Source: JAJTYI01 sp964420145 (lineage in GTDB: Bacteria > Patescibacteriota > Dojkabacteria > B142 > OLB20). Taken from it: a stretch of 9,041 bases of DNA. Positions 1 through 6,377 of this stretch are shown piece after piece. The DNA is taken from assembly GCA_964420145.1 (NCBI GenBank), contig CAYQRB010000033.1, positions 1 through 9,041 of the forward strand. Reading direction: 5' to 3'. A program made the position numbers and the translations under genes. A model generated the notes under the pieces. It was not told where the DNA came from and did no database searches. It saw nothing but the letters and a program-made list of their open reading frames with translations. The first letter of the stretch is position 1. Each line of letters opens with the position of its first letter.

Positions 1-648
1 TTAACGATACTTACTAGCAATACTCATAAGGCTTCTTTTATTTTTCTTTTCTAAATTGGCAAGTATAAAAGGAATAACTTCCGCCTCAATAGTAGTATCA
101 TCTTGTATAGAGAATACCTTACCTCCATACTTATTAACAATATTTTGGTAGAAATTAAATCTCTCCAAATCATACCTTGCAGAAATTAATCTCTCCTGGA
201 CTTTTTCGTTCACGATTTTTTGCTGTTCAGGAGGAAGCTCATCAAAATTTTCTCTAGATTTAACTCGTTTCTCTATCAATCCAAAATTATCCAAATCAAT
301 ATTAAGCATAATTGGCATAAAGCCAGGAACTCTAACCATAAATTCTGCTAGGTTATCAGGTAACATTGCTAGGGTTACATTTTTATCTATATTATCCGCA
401 TAGTCTTTCCTTCTCCACCCATAATGGTTGTTTAGGTAAGTCATAGTATAAACAAAATCCGGAATCATTTCTTGAAACTCGGTAGGAGTAACCTTTACTA
501 TATTAGAAGCTCCCTCCTCTTCTTTACGAGTATCCAGCCTATCAGTATATTTAGGCCAAGGATAAAAGCCGTGTTTCTCTTGTAATTTAAGCTCAAGGTA
601 TGTCTTACCTATACCAGTAATCCCAATAATAACAAAGTTTTGTTTCAT
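1..648 (-). CDS. Guanylate-kinase-like P-loop NTPase
   Basis: Complete 215-aa protein; the ATG is at 648-646 and the TAA is the first three bases of the window. The N-terminus carries a Walker A loop (residues 9-16, G-x4-GKT). It is followed by a segment (34-46) with Y-T-D-R, then T-R-K-E-E-E-G, resembling the GMP-binding T-T-R..R..E..G region of guanylate kinases, then YGW (76-78) where guanylate kinases have N-x-Y-G, and Arg-rich R128/R132 near the lid position. Guanylate kinases transfer phosphate from ATP to GMP and are usually about 200 aa, so size fits. The motifs are divergent and the NMP-binding residues are not all canonical, so the true substrate may be another nucleotide or small molecule. 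The gene starts 19 bases after the stop of the thioredoxin-like gene upstream and is probably co-transcribed with it. No Shine-Dalgarno is visible; the leader is A/T only. Confidence 0.75.
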   Translation of the reverse strand: MKQNFVIIGITGIGKTYLELKLQEKHGFYPWPKYTDRLDTRKEEEGASNIVKVTPTEFQEMIPDFVYTMTYLNNHYGWRRKDYADNIDKNVTLAMLPDNLAEFMVRVPGFMPIMLNIDLDNFGLIEKRVKSRENFDELPPEQQKIVNEKVQERLISARYDLERFNFYQNIVNKYGGKVFSIQDDTTIEAEVIPFILANLEKKNKRSLMSIASKYR

Positions 649-667
649 TTTTACTTTTTTAAATTAT

Positions 668-1285
668 TTAATTAGTCGATTCTTTAGATGATTTTGCTAA
701 ATCAATTCTTTTCTGAATTGTATTTTTCAACTGTTCTGAAGAGGTGTTACTTACTGTAATACGCTTGCCATCAAGAAAAAATGTTGGGGTACTATTAAGG
801 TTTCGTTTTTCGGCTTCTTTAATATCTCTATCCACCCTAGCGATTACATCAGGGTTTTTGAGGTCTGTACTAAACTTATCCATATCTAACTCAAGTTCCT
901 GCGCATATTTTAGTAGATCTTCATCTGTTAAATCAGGCTGGTTTGCAAACAGTAATGATCCATATTCACTAAACTTCCCCTGTTCCCTAGCTGCTTCTGA
1001 AGCAACCGCTGCATTGTATGCATATGGATGTATTTCGGTCAATGGGAAATGCCTATATTTAAAATCTAACTCTTCTTTACTAAACATAGCGACTGCCTCC
1101 TCTACTACGGGGTGATACGCCTTACAGGCTGGACATTGGAAGTCAGAAAACTCTTCTAGGGTAATAGGTAAAGTAGCTGTTTCGGGGGGTTTGTTTGACT
1201 TCATATACATAACTAAACCAGCAAAAAGCCCAATACCCAGAACAATCGCAACAATCAATACTACTGTAGAATTAAGATTTTTCAT
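668..1285 (-). CDS. Membrane-anchored DsbA/thioredoxin-like thiol oxidoreductase
   Basis: Complete 205-aa protein. An N-terminal hydrophobic segment (about residues 7-28) serves as an uncleaved signal anchor, placing the rest outside the cytoplasmic membrane. The thioredoxin-fold domain has the redox motif C-P-A-C at 51-54 after F-S-D-F-Q. A helical insertion of the DsbA type (about 85-160) follows, then the cis-proline loop S-T-P-T-F-F at 165-170 with the usual following L-D-G. This layout matches the Thioredoxin_4/DsbA-like family, which forms or isomerises disulfides in exported proteins. The CPAC dipeptide differs from the CPHC of classic DsbA. No dedicated partner such as DsbB or VKOR is in the window. 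It is the first gene of a probable two-gene unit with the kinase-like gene and has a plausible extended -10 promoter 30 bases upstream of the ATG. Confidence 0.88.
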   Translation of the reverse strand: MKNLNSTVVLIVAIVLGIGLFAGLVMYMKSNKPPETATLPITLEEFSDFQCPACKAYHPVVEEAVAMFSKEELDFKYRHFPLTEIHPYAYNAAVASEAAREQGKFSEYGSLLFANQPDLTDEDLLKYAQELELDMDKFSTDLKNPDVIARVDRDIKEAEKRNLNSTPTFFLDGKRITVSNTSSEQLKNTIQKRIDLAKSSKESTN

Positions 1286-1315
1286 AATAAAGTAAATCTA
1301 AATTAGAGATTTAAT

Positions 1316-1324
1316 ATTTTAACA
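1316..1324 (-). promoter_or_regulatory. Extended -10 promoter for the thioredoxin-like gene
   Basis: On the minus strand the nonamer TGTTAAAAT matches an extended -10 (TGn + TATAAT with one mismatch). It ends 30 bases before the ATG at 1285. No good -35 is present, as is common for extended -10 promoters. The assignment is by eye only. Confidence 0.45.
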
Positions 1325-1358
1325 GGAATATCAATCTCAATCCATTGATAATCAAATT

Positions 1359-1367
1359 TGTTATAAT
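1359..1367 (+). promoter_or_regulatory. Extended -10 promoter for the zinc peptidase gene
   Basis: TGTTATAAT is a perfect extended -10 box on the plus strand. Transcription would start near 1374, giving a leader of about 20 bases before the ATG at 1394, with no Shine-Dalgarno. The -10 hexamer faces that of the divergent thioredoxin-like gene with 40 bases between the two hexamers. Confidence 0.6.
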
Positions 1368-1393
1368 ATATTTTAAGTTATTAATTATTACAA

Positions 1394-2089
1394 ATGTTTT
1401 TTCCTTACTTTGACCCAATGTATTTTATATTTATATTACCTGCTCTACTAGTTGGAATACTCGCACAAATTCTACTCTCTATTTGGACTAAGAAATATCA
1501 CAAACAAAAACCCATCAGCGGTCTAAATGGAGCACAGATAGTAGAAAAGATAGCCAATAATCGTAATTTTCCTATAGAACTAGCACTGACTACTCAAAAA
1601 CTAGGAGATAATTATAATCCTACCAACCATACACTTACGCTATCTCAAGATATAGCACAAACTGCTTCTATTACTGCTGTCGGGATTGCCGCACACGAAC
1701 TCGGTCATGTAGAGCAACACCAGCTTGGCAGTACACTTCTACGAATAAGAACACTAATCGTTCCTGCACTAAACATTGGAACTAATATCGGATATTTTCT
1801 ATTAATCTTTGGTATTGTTCTAGGAGCTACCAATTTAGCCTGGATTGGAATTGTATTATTTTCAGGAACAGTTATTTTTAGTGTAATTACCTTGCCCATT
1901 GAAATTGATGCCAGTAGAAGAGCGCTACATATGCTACAAGCCGAGCAGATACTACTACCACAAGAACTACCAGGAGTAAAACGGGTACTTTCAGCTGCTG
2001 CACTAACATATATCGCTTCTACAATACAATCTGTTGGAACACTTTTCTATTTCCTCCTTCGGATACAAGGTGGTGGTAGAAAAAACTAA
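1394..2089 (+). CDS. YugP-type membrane neutral zinc metallopeptidase
   Basis: Complete 231-aa protein with ATG start and TAA stop. It matches the YugP-like zinc metallopeptidase family (Pfam Zn_peptidase_2), an integral-membrane group related to HtpX-like proteases. Visible features in order: the N-terminal P-x-F-D-P-M-Y motif and first membrane helix (about 10-31), G-x-x-G-A-x-x-V (43-50), the G-D-N-Y-N-P segment (71-76), the catalytic H-E-L-G-H (101-105; zinc ligands H101 and H105, general base E102), two membrane helices (about 122-145 and 148-168), and P-I-E-I-D-A-S-R-R-A (168-177), whose E170 is the likely third zinc ligand. A last hydrophobic segment lies near 204-223. The family length of about 220-230 aa is matched. 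Its natural substrate is unknown. It converges on enolase with only 5 bases between the stops. Confidence 0.93.
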   Translation: MFFPYFDPMYFIFILPALLVGILAQILLSIWTKKYHKQKPISGLNGAQIVEKIANNRNFPIELALTTQKLGDNYNPTNHTLTLSQDIAQTASITAVGIAAHELGHVEQHQLGSTLLRIRTLIVPALNIGTNIGYFLLIFGIVLGATNLAWIGIVLFSGTVIFSVITLPIEIDASRRALHMLQAEQILLPQELPGVKRVLSAAALTYIASTIQSVGTLFYFLLRIQGGGRKN

Positions 2090-2094
2090 CTAGA

Positions 2095-3345
2095 TTAGCT
2101 TATCTCCTCACTAATCCTAAGAAGTTCATTATACTTTGCTGTCCTTTCTCCTCGGCTTGGAGCACCAGTCTTAATTTGTCCTGAGTTTGTCCCAACAGCC
2201 AAATGAGCTATGGTTACATCCTCCGTTTCTCCGCTTCTATGAGAAATAATATTATTCCAACCGTTAGTTTTTGCTATCCCCATAGCCTCTAGTGTTTCTG
2301 TTAAAGTACCGATTTGGTTTAACTTAACCAATAGTGCGTTACAGGCCTTTTTCTCTATTGCTTCCTCTATACGGAGTTTGTTCGTAACCAATAAATCATC
2401 TCCTACTATTTGTAGCCTACTACCATAAGTATTTGTAAACTCACTCCAAGACTGCCAGTCGTCTTCGCCAAAAGGATCTTCTATACTTCTAAACGGATAC
2501 TTTTCTACCCAATCTTTAAGCATTGCAGTCCATTCTTGTTTATCCATTTCTTTATTTTCTGTTTTTAAGGTATATGTTCCTCTTTCTGAATTATAAAACT
2601 CAGTGGACGCTACATCTAGAGCATAGAAGACATTTTCTCCAAGCTTGTAACCAGCATTTTCTACCGCCTCTCCTAGTACAAGGAAGGCTTCTTCGTTATT
2701 ACTAAATCCAGGAGCATACCCTCCCTCATTACCTATATTTGTATTCAGGCCCCTGTCTTTTAACACTCTGCCCAAATACCCAAAAATCTCCATACCACCT
2801 TGTAACTGCTTTTGGTAAGTTTCTGCTTCTATGATTACCATAAACTCTTGAATATCTGTCGCCCAGTTAGCATGACGACCACCATTGATTATATTAAACA
2901 TCGGACTTGGCAAAGACAACTCACTATTTCCATATATTTCTGCAATATAGCGATATAGTGGGACACCTCTTGACTGTGCAGTAGCTTTTGCATAAGCGAG
3001 AGATACTCCAAGAATTGCGTTTGCTCCAAGGTTTGATTTGGTTGGTGTACCATCCAGTTCGATTAAGATTTTATCTAGTTCTGGTTGCTCTAGGTTTTCC
3101 TTCCCTATAATCGCAGAAGCAATTTGATTTTCTACATTAGAAATTGCTTTACTCACTCCTTTTCCCAAATATGCAAACTTATCTCCGTCTCTTAATTCCA
3201 AGGCTTCATATGCTCCAGTCGATGCCCCACTAGGAACTGAGGCTCTTCCTAAAATTTTGTCATCAAGCCATAGATCAACCTCTATTGTCGGTTCACCTCT
3301 TGAATCTATAATCTGCCTTGCTCTTAATTTAGAAATTTTTGCCAT
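2095..3345 (-). CDS. eno: Enolase (phosphopyruvate hydratase)
   Basis: Complete 416-aa enolase, about 15 residues shorter than the E. coli enzyme (432 aa). It dehydrates 2-phosphoglycerate to phosphoenolpyruvate in glycolysis, in the cytoplasm. Recognisable sites: the mobile loop S-G-A-S-T (39-43), H158 in G-G-R-H-A, E167, E207 in G-N-E-G-G-Y, magnesium ligands D244, E289 (I-E-D-P-F) and D316 (G-D-D), the catalytic K341 in K-L-N-Q-I-G, H369-R370-S371, and K392. All active-site residues are therefore present and the enzyme should be functional. A slightly unusual feature is W-A-T-D-I-Q-E-F (161-168), where many enolases have N-x-x-D-x-Q-E-F with N-V or N-K. The start ATG is preceded by A/T-only sequence. 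No neighbouring glycolytic genes are in the window. A strong sigma70-like promoter lies in the divergent gap with the SPFH gene. Confidence 0.98.
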   Translation of the reverse strand: MAKISKLRARQIIDSRGEPTIEVDLWLDDKILGRASVPSGASTGAYEALELRDGDKFAYLGKGVSKAISNVENQIASAIIGKENLEQPELDKILIELDGTPTKSNLGANAILGVSLAYAKATAQSRGVPLYRYIAEIYGNSELSLPSPMFNIINGGRHANWATDIQEFMVIIEAETYQKQLQGGMEIFGYLGRVLKDRGLNTNIGNEGGYAPGFSNNEEAFLVLGEAVENAGYKLGENVFYALDVASTEFYNSERGTYTLKTENKEMDKQEWTAMLKDWVEKYPFRSIEDPFGEDDWQSWSEFTNTYGSRLQIVGDDLLVTNKLRIEEAIEKKACNALLVKLNQIGTLTETLEAMGIAKTNGWNNIISHRSGETEDVTIAHLAVGTNSGQIKTGAPSRGERTAKYNELLRISEEIS

Positions 3346-3361
3346 TTTTATAATTATAAAA
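3346..3361. repeat. 16-bp perfect A/T palindrome abutting the eno start codon
   Basis: TTTTATAATTATAAAA reads identically on both strands and ends exactly at the base before the eno ATG. It could be an operator or could form a weak hairpin over the start site. In sequence this AT-rich, palindromes of this length occur by chance, so a role is only possible. Confidence 0.3.
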
Positions 3362-3375
3362 GTTAGAAGAATAAT

Positions 3376-3405
3376 ATTATAGGTTCATCATAGAAGTAAT
3401 GTAAA
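3376..3405 (-). promoter_or_regulatory. sigma70-like promoter for eno
   Basis: Minus-strand -10 TATAAT (3376-3381, perfect) and -35 TTTACA (3400-3405, 5 of 6) are separated by 18 bases. The -10 ends 30 bases before the ATG at 3345, so the leader would be roughly 23 bases with no Shine-Dalgarno. Confidence 0.65.
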
Positions 3406-3418
3406 ATCAAAATATTTA

Positions 3419-3427
3419 TGCTACAAT
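3419..3427 (+). promoter_or_regulatory. Extended -10 promoter for the SPFH gene
   Basis: TGCTACAAT on the plus strand matches an extended -10 (TGn + TACAAT, 5 of 6). It lies 21 bases before the ATG at 3449. Its hexamer is 40 bases from the facing eno -10, so the regions upstream of the two promoters overlap completely. Confidence 0.5.
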
Positions 3428-3448
3428 TTGAGAGATTATACTTAAAAT

Positions 3449-4363
3449 ATGCTTTCAGTTATTTTCTCTGTCATTTTCCTAAGCATCCCTATCATTGTAA
3501 TTATTTTAGTAGCTACCTCTATATTTACAGTAGAACAACAAAACATTGCGGTTATAGAACGATTTGGGAAATATGTACGAATGGCCAATCCAGGACTAAA
3601 CCTCAGGATTCCTCTAATCGATCGTGTAGCGGGTAAAATCAGCCTAAGAATCCAACAACTCGATGTAAAAGCAGAAACCAAAACAAAAGATAATGTTTTT
3701 GTAACAGTTATCGTTTCTGTGCAGTATTTTATCCTCCCCGACAAAGTTTATGAGGCTTTCTATAAGCTTAACAATCCTGCAGTTCAGATCAACTCTTATG
3801 TCTTTGACACAATCAGAGCCAGAGTCCCAAAGATTACTCTAGACGAACTTTTTGAAAAAAAGGAAGAAATTGCAATGGCAGTAAAAGAAGAGTTAAACGA
3901 AACAATGATTGATTTTGGATTTGAAATCTTAAACTCTCTTGTTACCGATATAGAGCCTGACCTAAAGGTCAAAGATGCTATGAACGAAATCAATGCAGCA
4001 CAGCGACTAAGAGTTGCTGCAAGTGAGAAAGGAGAAGCTGAAAAGATTATCAAAGTAAAAGCAGCAGAAGCAGACGCAGAGTCCAAAGCACTACAAGGGA
4101 GAGGTATTGCTAACCAAAGAATGGCAATCATAGATGGACTCAAAGAGTCAGTTGATGATTTCCAGAAAAGTATTCCCGGATCCTCTCCACAAGATGTGAT
4201 GAACCTGGTTTTAATGACACAGTACTTTGATACTCTAAAAGAAATCGGAGCAGACTCCAAAACAAACACACTACTCATCCCACACGGCCCGGGAGCTATG
4301 AACAATCTAGCAGATCAGCTTAGAGAAGCAATGCTGACTGCGAATACTGTAAATCAGAGCTAA
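3449..4363 (+). CDS. Stomatin/prohibitin-type SPFH (band 7) membrane protein
   Basis: Complete 304-aa protein of the stomatin/HflK-HflC superfamily. An N-terminal membrane helix (about 4-25) is followed by T-V-E-Q-Q-N-I-A-V-I-E-R-F-G-K (27-41), the typical entry into the SPFH domain, then N-P-G-L-N-L-R-I-P (47-55) and R-I-Q-Q-L-D-V (67-73). A charged, Ala/Glu/Lys-rich helical stretch (about 175-230) is expected to form the coiled coil. The C-terminal region Q-Y-F-D-T-L-K-E-I (258-266) and a Gly/Pro-rich tail match the family of bacterial SPFH proteins similar to stomatin. These proteins form ring-like membrane scaffolds, often controlling proteases or microdomains. A stomatin often sits next to an NfeD gene; here none is present, and instead a nucleotidyltransferase-fold gene follows after 1 base. 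The start chosen gives the intact membrane helix. Confidence 0.92.
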   Translation: MLSVIFSVIFLSIPIIVIILVATSIFTVEQQNIAVIERFGKYVRMANPGLNLRIPLIDRVAGKISLRIQQLDVKAETKTKDNVFVTVIVSVQYFILPDKVYEAFYKLNNPAVQINSYVFDTIRARVPKITLDELFEKKEEIAMAVKEELNETMIDFGFEILNSLVTDIEPDLKVKDAMNEINAAQRLRVAASEKGEAEKIIKVKAAEADAESKALQGRGIANQRMAIIDGLKESVDDFQKSIPGSSPQDVMNLVLMTQYFDTLKEIGADSKTNTLLIPHGPGAMNNLADQLREAMLTANTVNQS

Positions 4364-4364
4364 T

Positions 4365-5084
4365 ATGAACGAAGAGCCACTCTCCACTTCATTATTAGCA
4401 ATACCTCGTTTATTGTCAGGATATGATTATTTTCTCTATGGGTCAATGGCGTTGGATATTCGACATAGGAACATCGGCGAGTTCAGCCGTATGAAATCCA
4501 GAGTTGAGGGACTCTCTCCAAATAGAGATATTGATATTGCCATTCATCCAGAAGTCCCTATGGAGCGAATTATCGAATTACAGCAGGACATATTTGACCG
4601 AACAAATGGTCGTATTATGGTAGATGCCCACTATATACAAACTCAAGAACCTGATTACTTAGTAATCGAACAATACCTTATGCCACAACAATGGTTTGTG
4701 CCAGATTCTATACCATTTCTAAATACTAACTTTCCAGTTTTAAATCCTTTTGCCTGCTTATTGATCCGAGCATTGAAATTTGCCCGTAGCGGTAGCGAAT
4801 GTATCCGTCTAAGAGACACTCACAGGATCACCGAAGAAATAAGGCTTACAAATGTGAGTATCCCAGAACTTGCCAAAGAAGAACGAATACGATTCGGATT
4901 GGATAAAATATCAGAAGAGAACATATCCAGAACTGTTCTAGCTAGAAGTTTAATGAAACTGCTCATAGGAGGATTATTGCCTGAAAAAACTTATGATGCG
5001 ATACTAAGGACTTATAGACAAATTAGACCCGATCACCACCTACTTGGGGAAAAAATAATACGAACAGAATTAGATTTTTTATAA
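4365..5084 (+). CDS. Nucleotidyltransferase-fold protein coupled to the SPFH gene
   Basis: Complete 239-aa protein. Its ATG follows the SPFH stop after a single base, so translation is probably coupled. Near the N-terminus is Y-G-S-M-A-L-D (25-31), followed by N-R-D-I-D-I-A-I (53-60) and an acidic residue in I-M-V-D-A-H (84-89; D87). This is the pattern of the polymerase-beta-like nucleotidyltransferase superfamily (G-S, then D-h-D, then a third Asp), which includes MNT/AbiEii-type and antibiotic-modifying enzymes. All three catalytic acids (D55, D57, D87) appear present, so activity is plausible. The 27 residues from G-S to D-x-D are longer than the usual 10-15, because of a basic insertion around 33-50. 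The C-terminal half is mainly helical. Substrate is unknown; nucleotide transfer to a protein, RNA or small molecule are all possible. Confidence 0.7.
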   Translation: MNEEPLSTSLLAIPRLLSGYDYFLYGSMALDIRHRNIGEFSRMKSRVEGLSPNRDIDIAIHPEVPMERIIELQQDIFDRTNGRIMVDAHYIQTQEPDYLVIEQYLMPQQWFVPDSIPFLNTNFPVLNPFACLLIRALKFARSGSECIRLRDTHRITEEIRLTNVSIPELAKEERIRFGLDKISEENISRTVLARSLMKLLIGGLLPEKTYDAILRTYRQIRPDHHLLGEKIIRTELDFL

Positions 5085-5110
5085 ACAATTACTGGATAGT
5101 GTGATGAATT

Positions 5111-5227
5111 TCAGTTACCTCTAAAGAGCTTTAACATCCTTATCCAAAAGTTTATTAATCTGTTTTCTACTTTAATCAAAGAATTTTCCGTACTCGCATT
5201 TATTGGTCTTGTTCTAAGTTTTAACAT
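5111..5227 (-). CDS. Possible 38-codon small ORF abutting the membrane-protein gene
   Basis: The ATG (5227-5225) directly follows the TAG stop of the membrane-protein gene, with no base between. The frame runs 38 codons to a TGA at 5113-5111. The peptide is basic, contains M-L-K-L at both its start and near its end (residues 1-4 and 31-34), and has an amphipathic middle (I-K-V-E-N-R-L-I-N-F-W-I). It has no recognised family. A stop-start junction suggests translational coupling, but a 117-base frame in AT-rich sequence may be chance. No other gene is seen in the 143-base convergent gap. Confidence 0.25.
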   Translation of the reverse strand: MLKLRTRPINASTENSLIKVENRLINFWIRMLKLFRGN

Positions 5228-5869
5228 CTATTTTATTCCCTTTTTTGTACCCGGTAACTTTTGTCTAAAGGCTTCTATGAAAAATATCGTACCTACCAGC
5301 TCTAACCCTTCCTCTATACCAATAAATTTCAAATAAACATCTTCCCCGTAGGTTTGTCCTCCTATAACCTCAATAATCAGAACCGATAAATAGGAAAATA
5401 ATCCTAAAAATAACAAAATCCTTACTCGCTTATTTTCTTCCTTTAGCGTTTGATAAAGTATATATCCGGCAGGAATCATAAATAGAAATCCGAGTGTAAA
5501 AACCCACGACATTGAAGCCAGCAATGCAATCTCATTATCAGGTTCTAGTGTTCTTTTTAGCAAGTCGTTTAGATATTCGTGTATCGAAAAATATTCATCT
5601 ATAGCCAAAAACCAAAATATCCCTAACCAGATTAGATATTTATACTGTTTGGTTTGTAAAAATAGCCGTAAAGTTAAAATACCAGCATAAAATGTAAGAC
5701 ACAGCATAAACAGTGATCCAAAGGTCAGTTCTTCATCCAAGTAAAACAAACTTGTATCCATACCCAGAAGTCGTTTTTCGTGCAGAGAAAAATGAGCAAA
5801 TACTATCAGAAAAACAATTACAAAAAACAATTTTGAGATAGGTGAGAATTTTTTGAAGAAATTAAACAA
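5228..5869 (-). CDS. Six-helix membrane protein of unknown function
   Basis: Complete 213-aa protein, not recognised as a named family. It should start at TTG (5869-5867): the in-frame stop upstream leaves only three codons and no ATG, and the next Met is at residue 37. Predicted membrane helices are about 12-30, 50-70, 77-97, 117-139, 148-170 and 183-200. The most distinctive feature is D91-E92-x4-H97-E98 at the end of the third helix, together with E167 in helix five and E186-E187-x2-E190 entering helix six. Clustered acids and a histidine near the membrane could bind a metal or protons, but this is inference. It is in a single-gene or two-gene unit: upstream is a 152-base gap with a possible promoter, downstream the 38-codon ORF. 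It converges on the nucleotidyltransferase-like gene. Confidence 0.75.
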   Translation of the reverse strand: MFNFFKKFSPISKLFFVIVFLIVFAHFSLHEKRLLGMDTSLFYLDEELTFGSLFMLCLTFYAGILTLRLFLQTKQYKYLIWLGIFWFLAIDEYFSIHEYLNDLLKRTLEPDNEIALLASMSWVFTLGFLFMIPAGYILYQTLKEENKRVRILLFLGLFSYLSVLIIEVIGGQTYGEDVYLKFIGIEEGLELVGTIFFIEAFRQKLPGTKKGIK

Positions 5870-5898
5870 TGACTTAATTTATAAAAATACGAATTAAT

Positions 5899-5928
5899 AT
5901 CTTAATCTATAGATTATTTGATAGACAA
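5899..5928 (-). promoter_or_regulatory. Possible promoter for the six-helix membrane protein
   Basis: Minus-strand -35 TTGTCT (5923-5928, 4 of 6) and -10 TAAGAT (5899-5904, 4 of 6) have an 18-base spacer. The -10 ends 29 bases before the TTG start, the same distance as the other promoters here. A perfect 14-bp palindrome, TAATCTATAGATTA (5903-5916), lies between the boxes and could be an operator. Confidence 0.35.
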
Positions 5929-6021
5929 CAGGATAGCACAAATCATCCTTACAAGGTAACCACAAACAAAACTATTAGTAATATAGCGAGTTTTTCTAGG
6001 AATCTGGGGAAAAAGTAGTAT

Positions 6022-6360
6022 TTATAACAAGCTTTTTATCACAACCGCTTGGTTATGCTCTTCATCCTTGGCTCCGTAAAGTAGGGTAACAACTTCGTAT
6101 TTTTGTATTATGGTTTTTAGTTCTCTGAAAGTACTCTCATTATCTATGATTTCGGATTTATATTTTTTCTGAAACTCCGACCATTTTGCGGGGTCATGAT
6201 CAAACCATCTTCTAAGTTCGTTAGAAGGGGCTATATCTTTGAGCCACAAGTCAAGCTTAGCTTCTACTTTTGAAACACCTCTGGGCCATAATCTATCTAC
6301 CAAAACACGGTATCCATCACTACTCTTTGGCTTCTCATAAATTCGTTTTAGTTTTACCAA
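6022..6360 (-). CDS. DUF488/YeaO-family protein
   Basis: Complete 112-aa protein. The start is TTG at 6360-6358, giving M-V-K-L-K-R, the usual N-terminus of this family; no in-frame ATG fits. Family hallmarks are D-G-Y-R-V-L-V-D-R-L-W-P-R-G-V (15-29), W-L-K-D-I-A-P-S (39-46), L-R-R-W-F-x-H-D (49-56), and V-T-L-L-Y-G-A-K-D-E-x-H-N-Q-A (91-105). The length matches YeaO-like DUF488 proteins. The family is widespread, cytoplasmic and small, with conserved Arg, Trp and His residues, but has no established function that can be read from sequence. It begins 17 bases after the stop of the membrane-anchored duplicated-domain protein, so the two probably share a transcript. After its stop a 152-base gap follows with no convincing terminator. 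Confidence 0.93.
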   Translation of the reverse strand: MVKLKRIYEKPKSSDGYRVLVDRLWPRGVSKVEAKLDLWLKDIAPSNELRRWFDHDPAKWSEFQKKYKSEIIDNESTFRELKTIIQKYEVVTLLYGAKDEEHNQAVVIKSLL

Positions 6361-6377
6361 AGTATTACTATTAATAA

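Noticed and set aside
744..1115. 123-codon plus-strand frame opposite the thioredoxin-like gene
   Set aside because: The opposite strand has the CPAC and cis-Pro motifs; this frame has a low-complexity Ser/Leu composition.
2086..2100. Terminator between the convergent peptidase and enolase genes
   Set aside because: The gap is 5 bases and shows only a 4-bp A/T-rich stem without a T run.
3442..3744. 100-codon minus-strand frame opposite the SPFH gene
   Set aside because: It is antisense to a well-supported gene and encodes no recognisable protein.
3796..4305. 169-codon minus-strand frame inside the SPFH gene
   Set aside because: It is the antisense shadow of the coiled-coil region, rich in Ser and Ala because the real strand is rich in Glu, Lys and Ala codons.
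5985..6020. Hairpin TTTTTC/GAAAAA after the DUF488 gene
   Set aside because: The stem is A/T only with a 12-base loop and lacks a following T run, so it is not a credible terminator.
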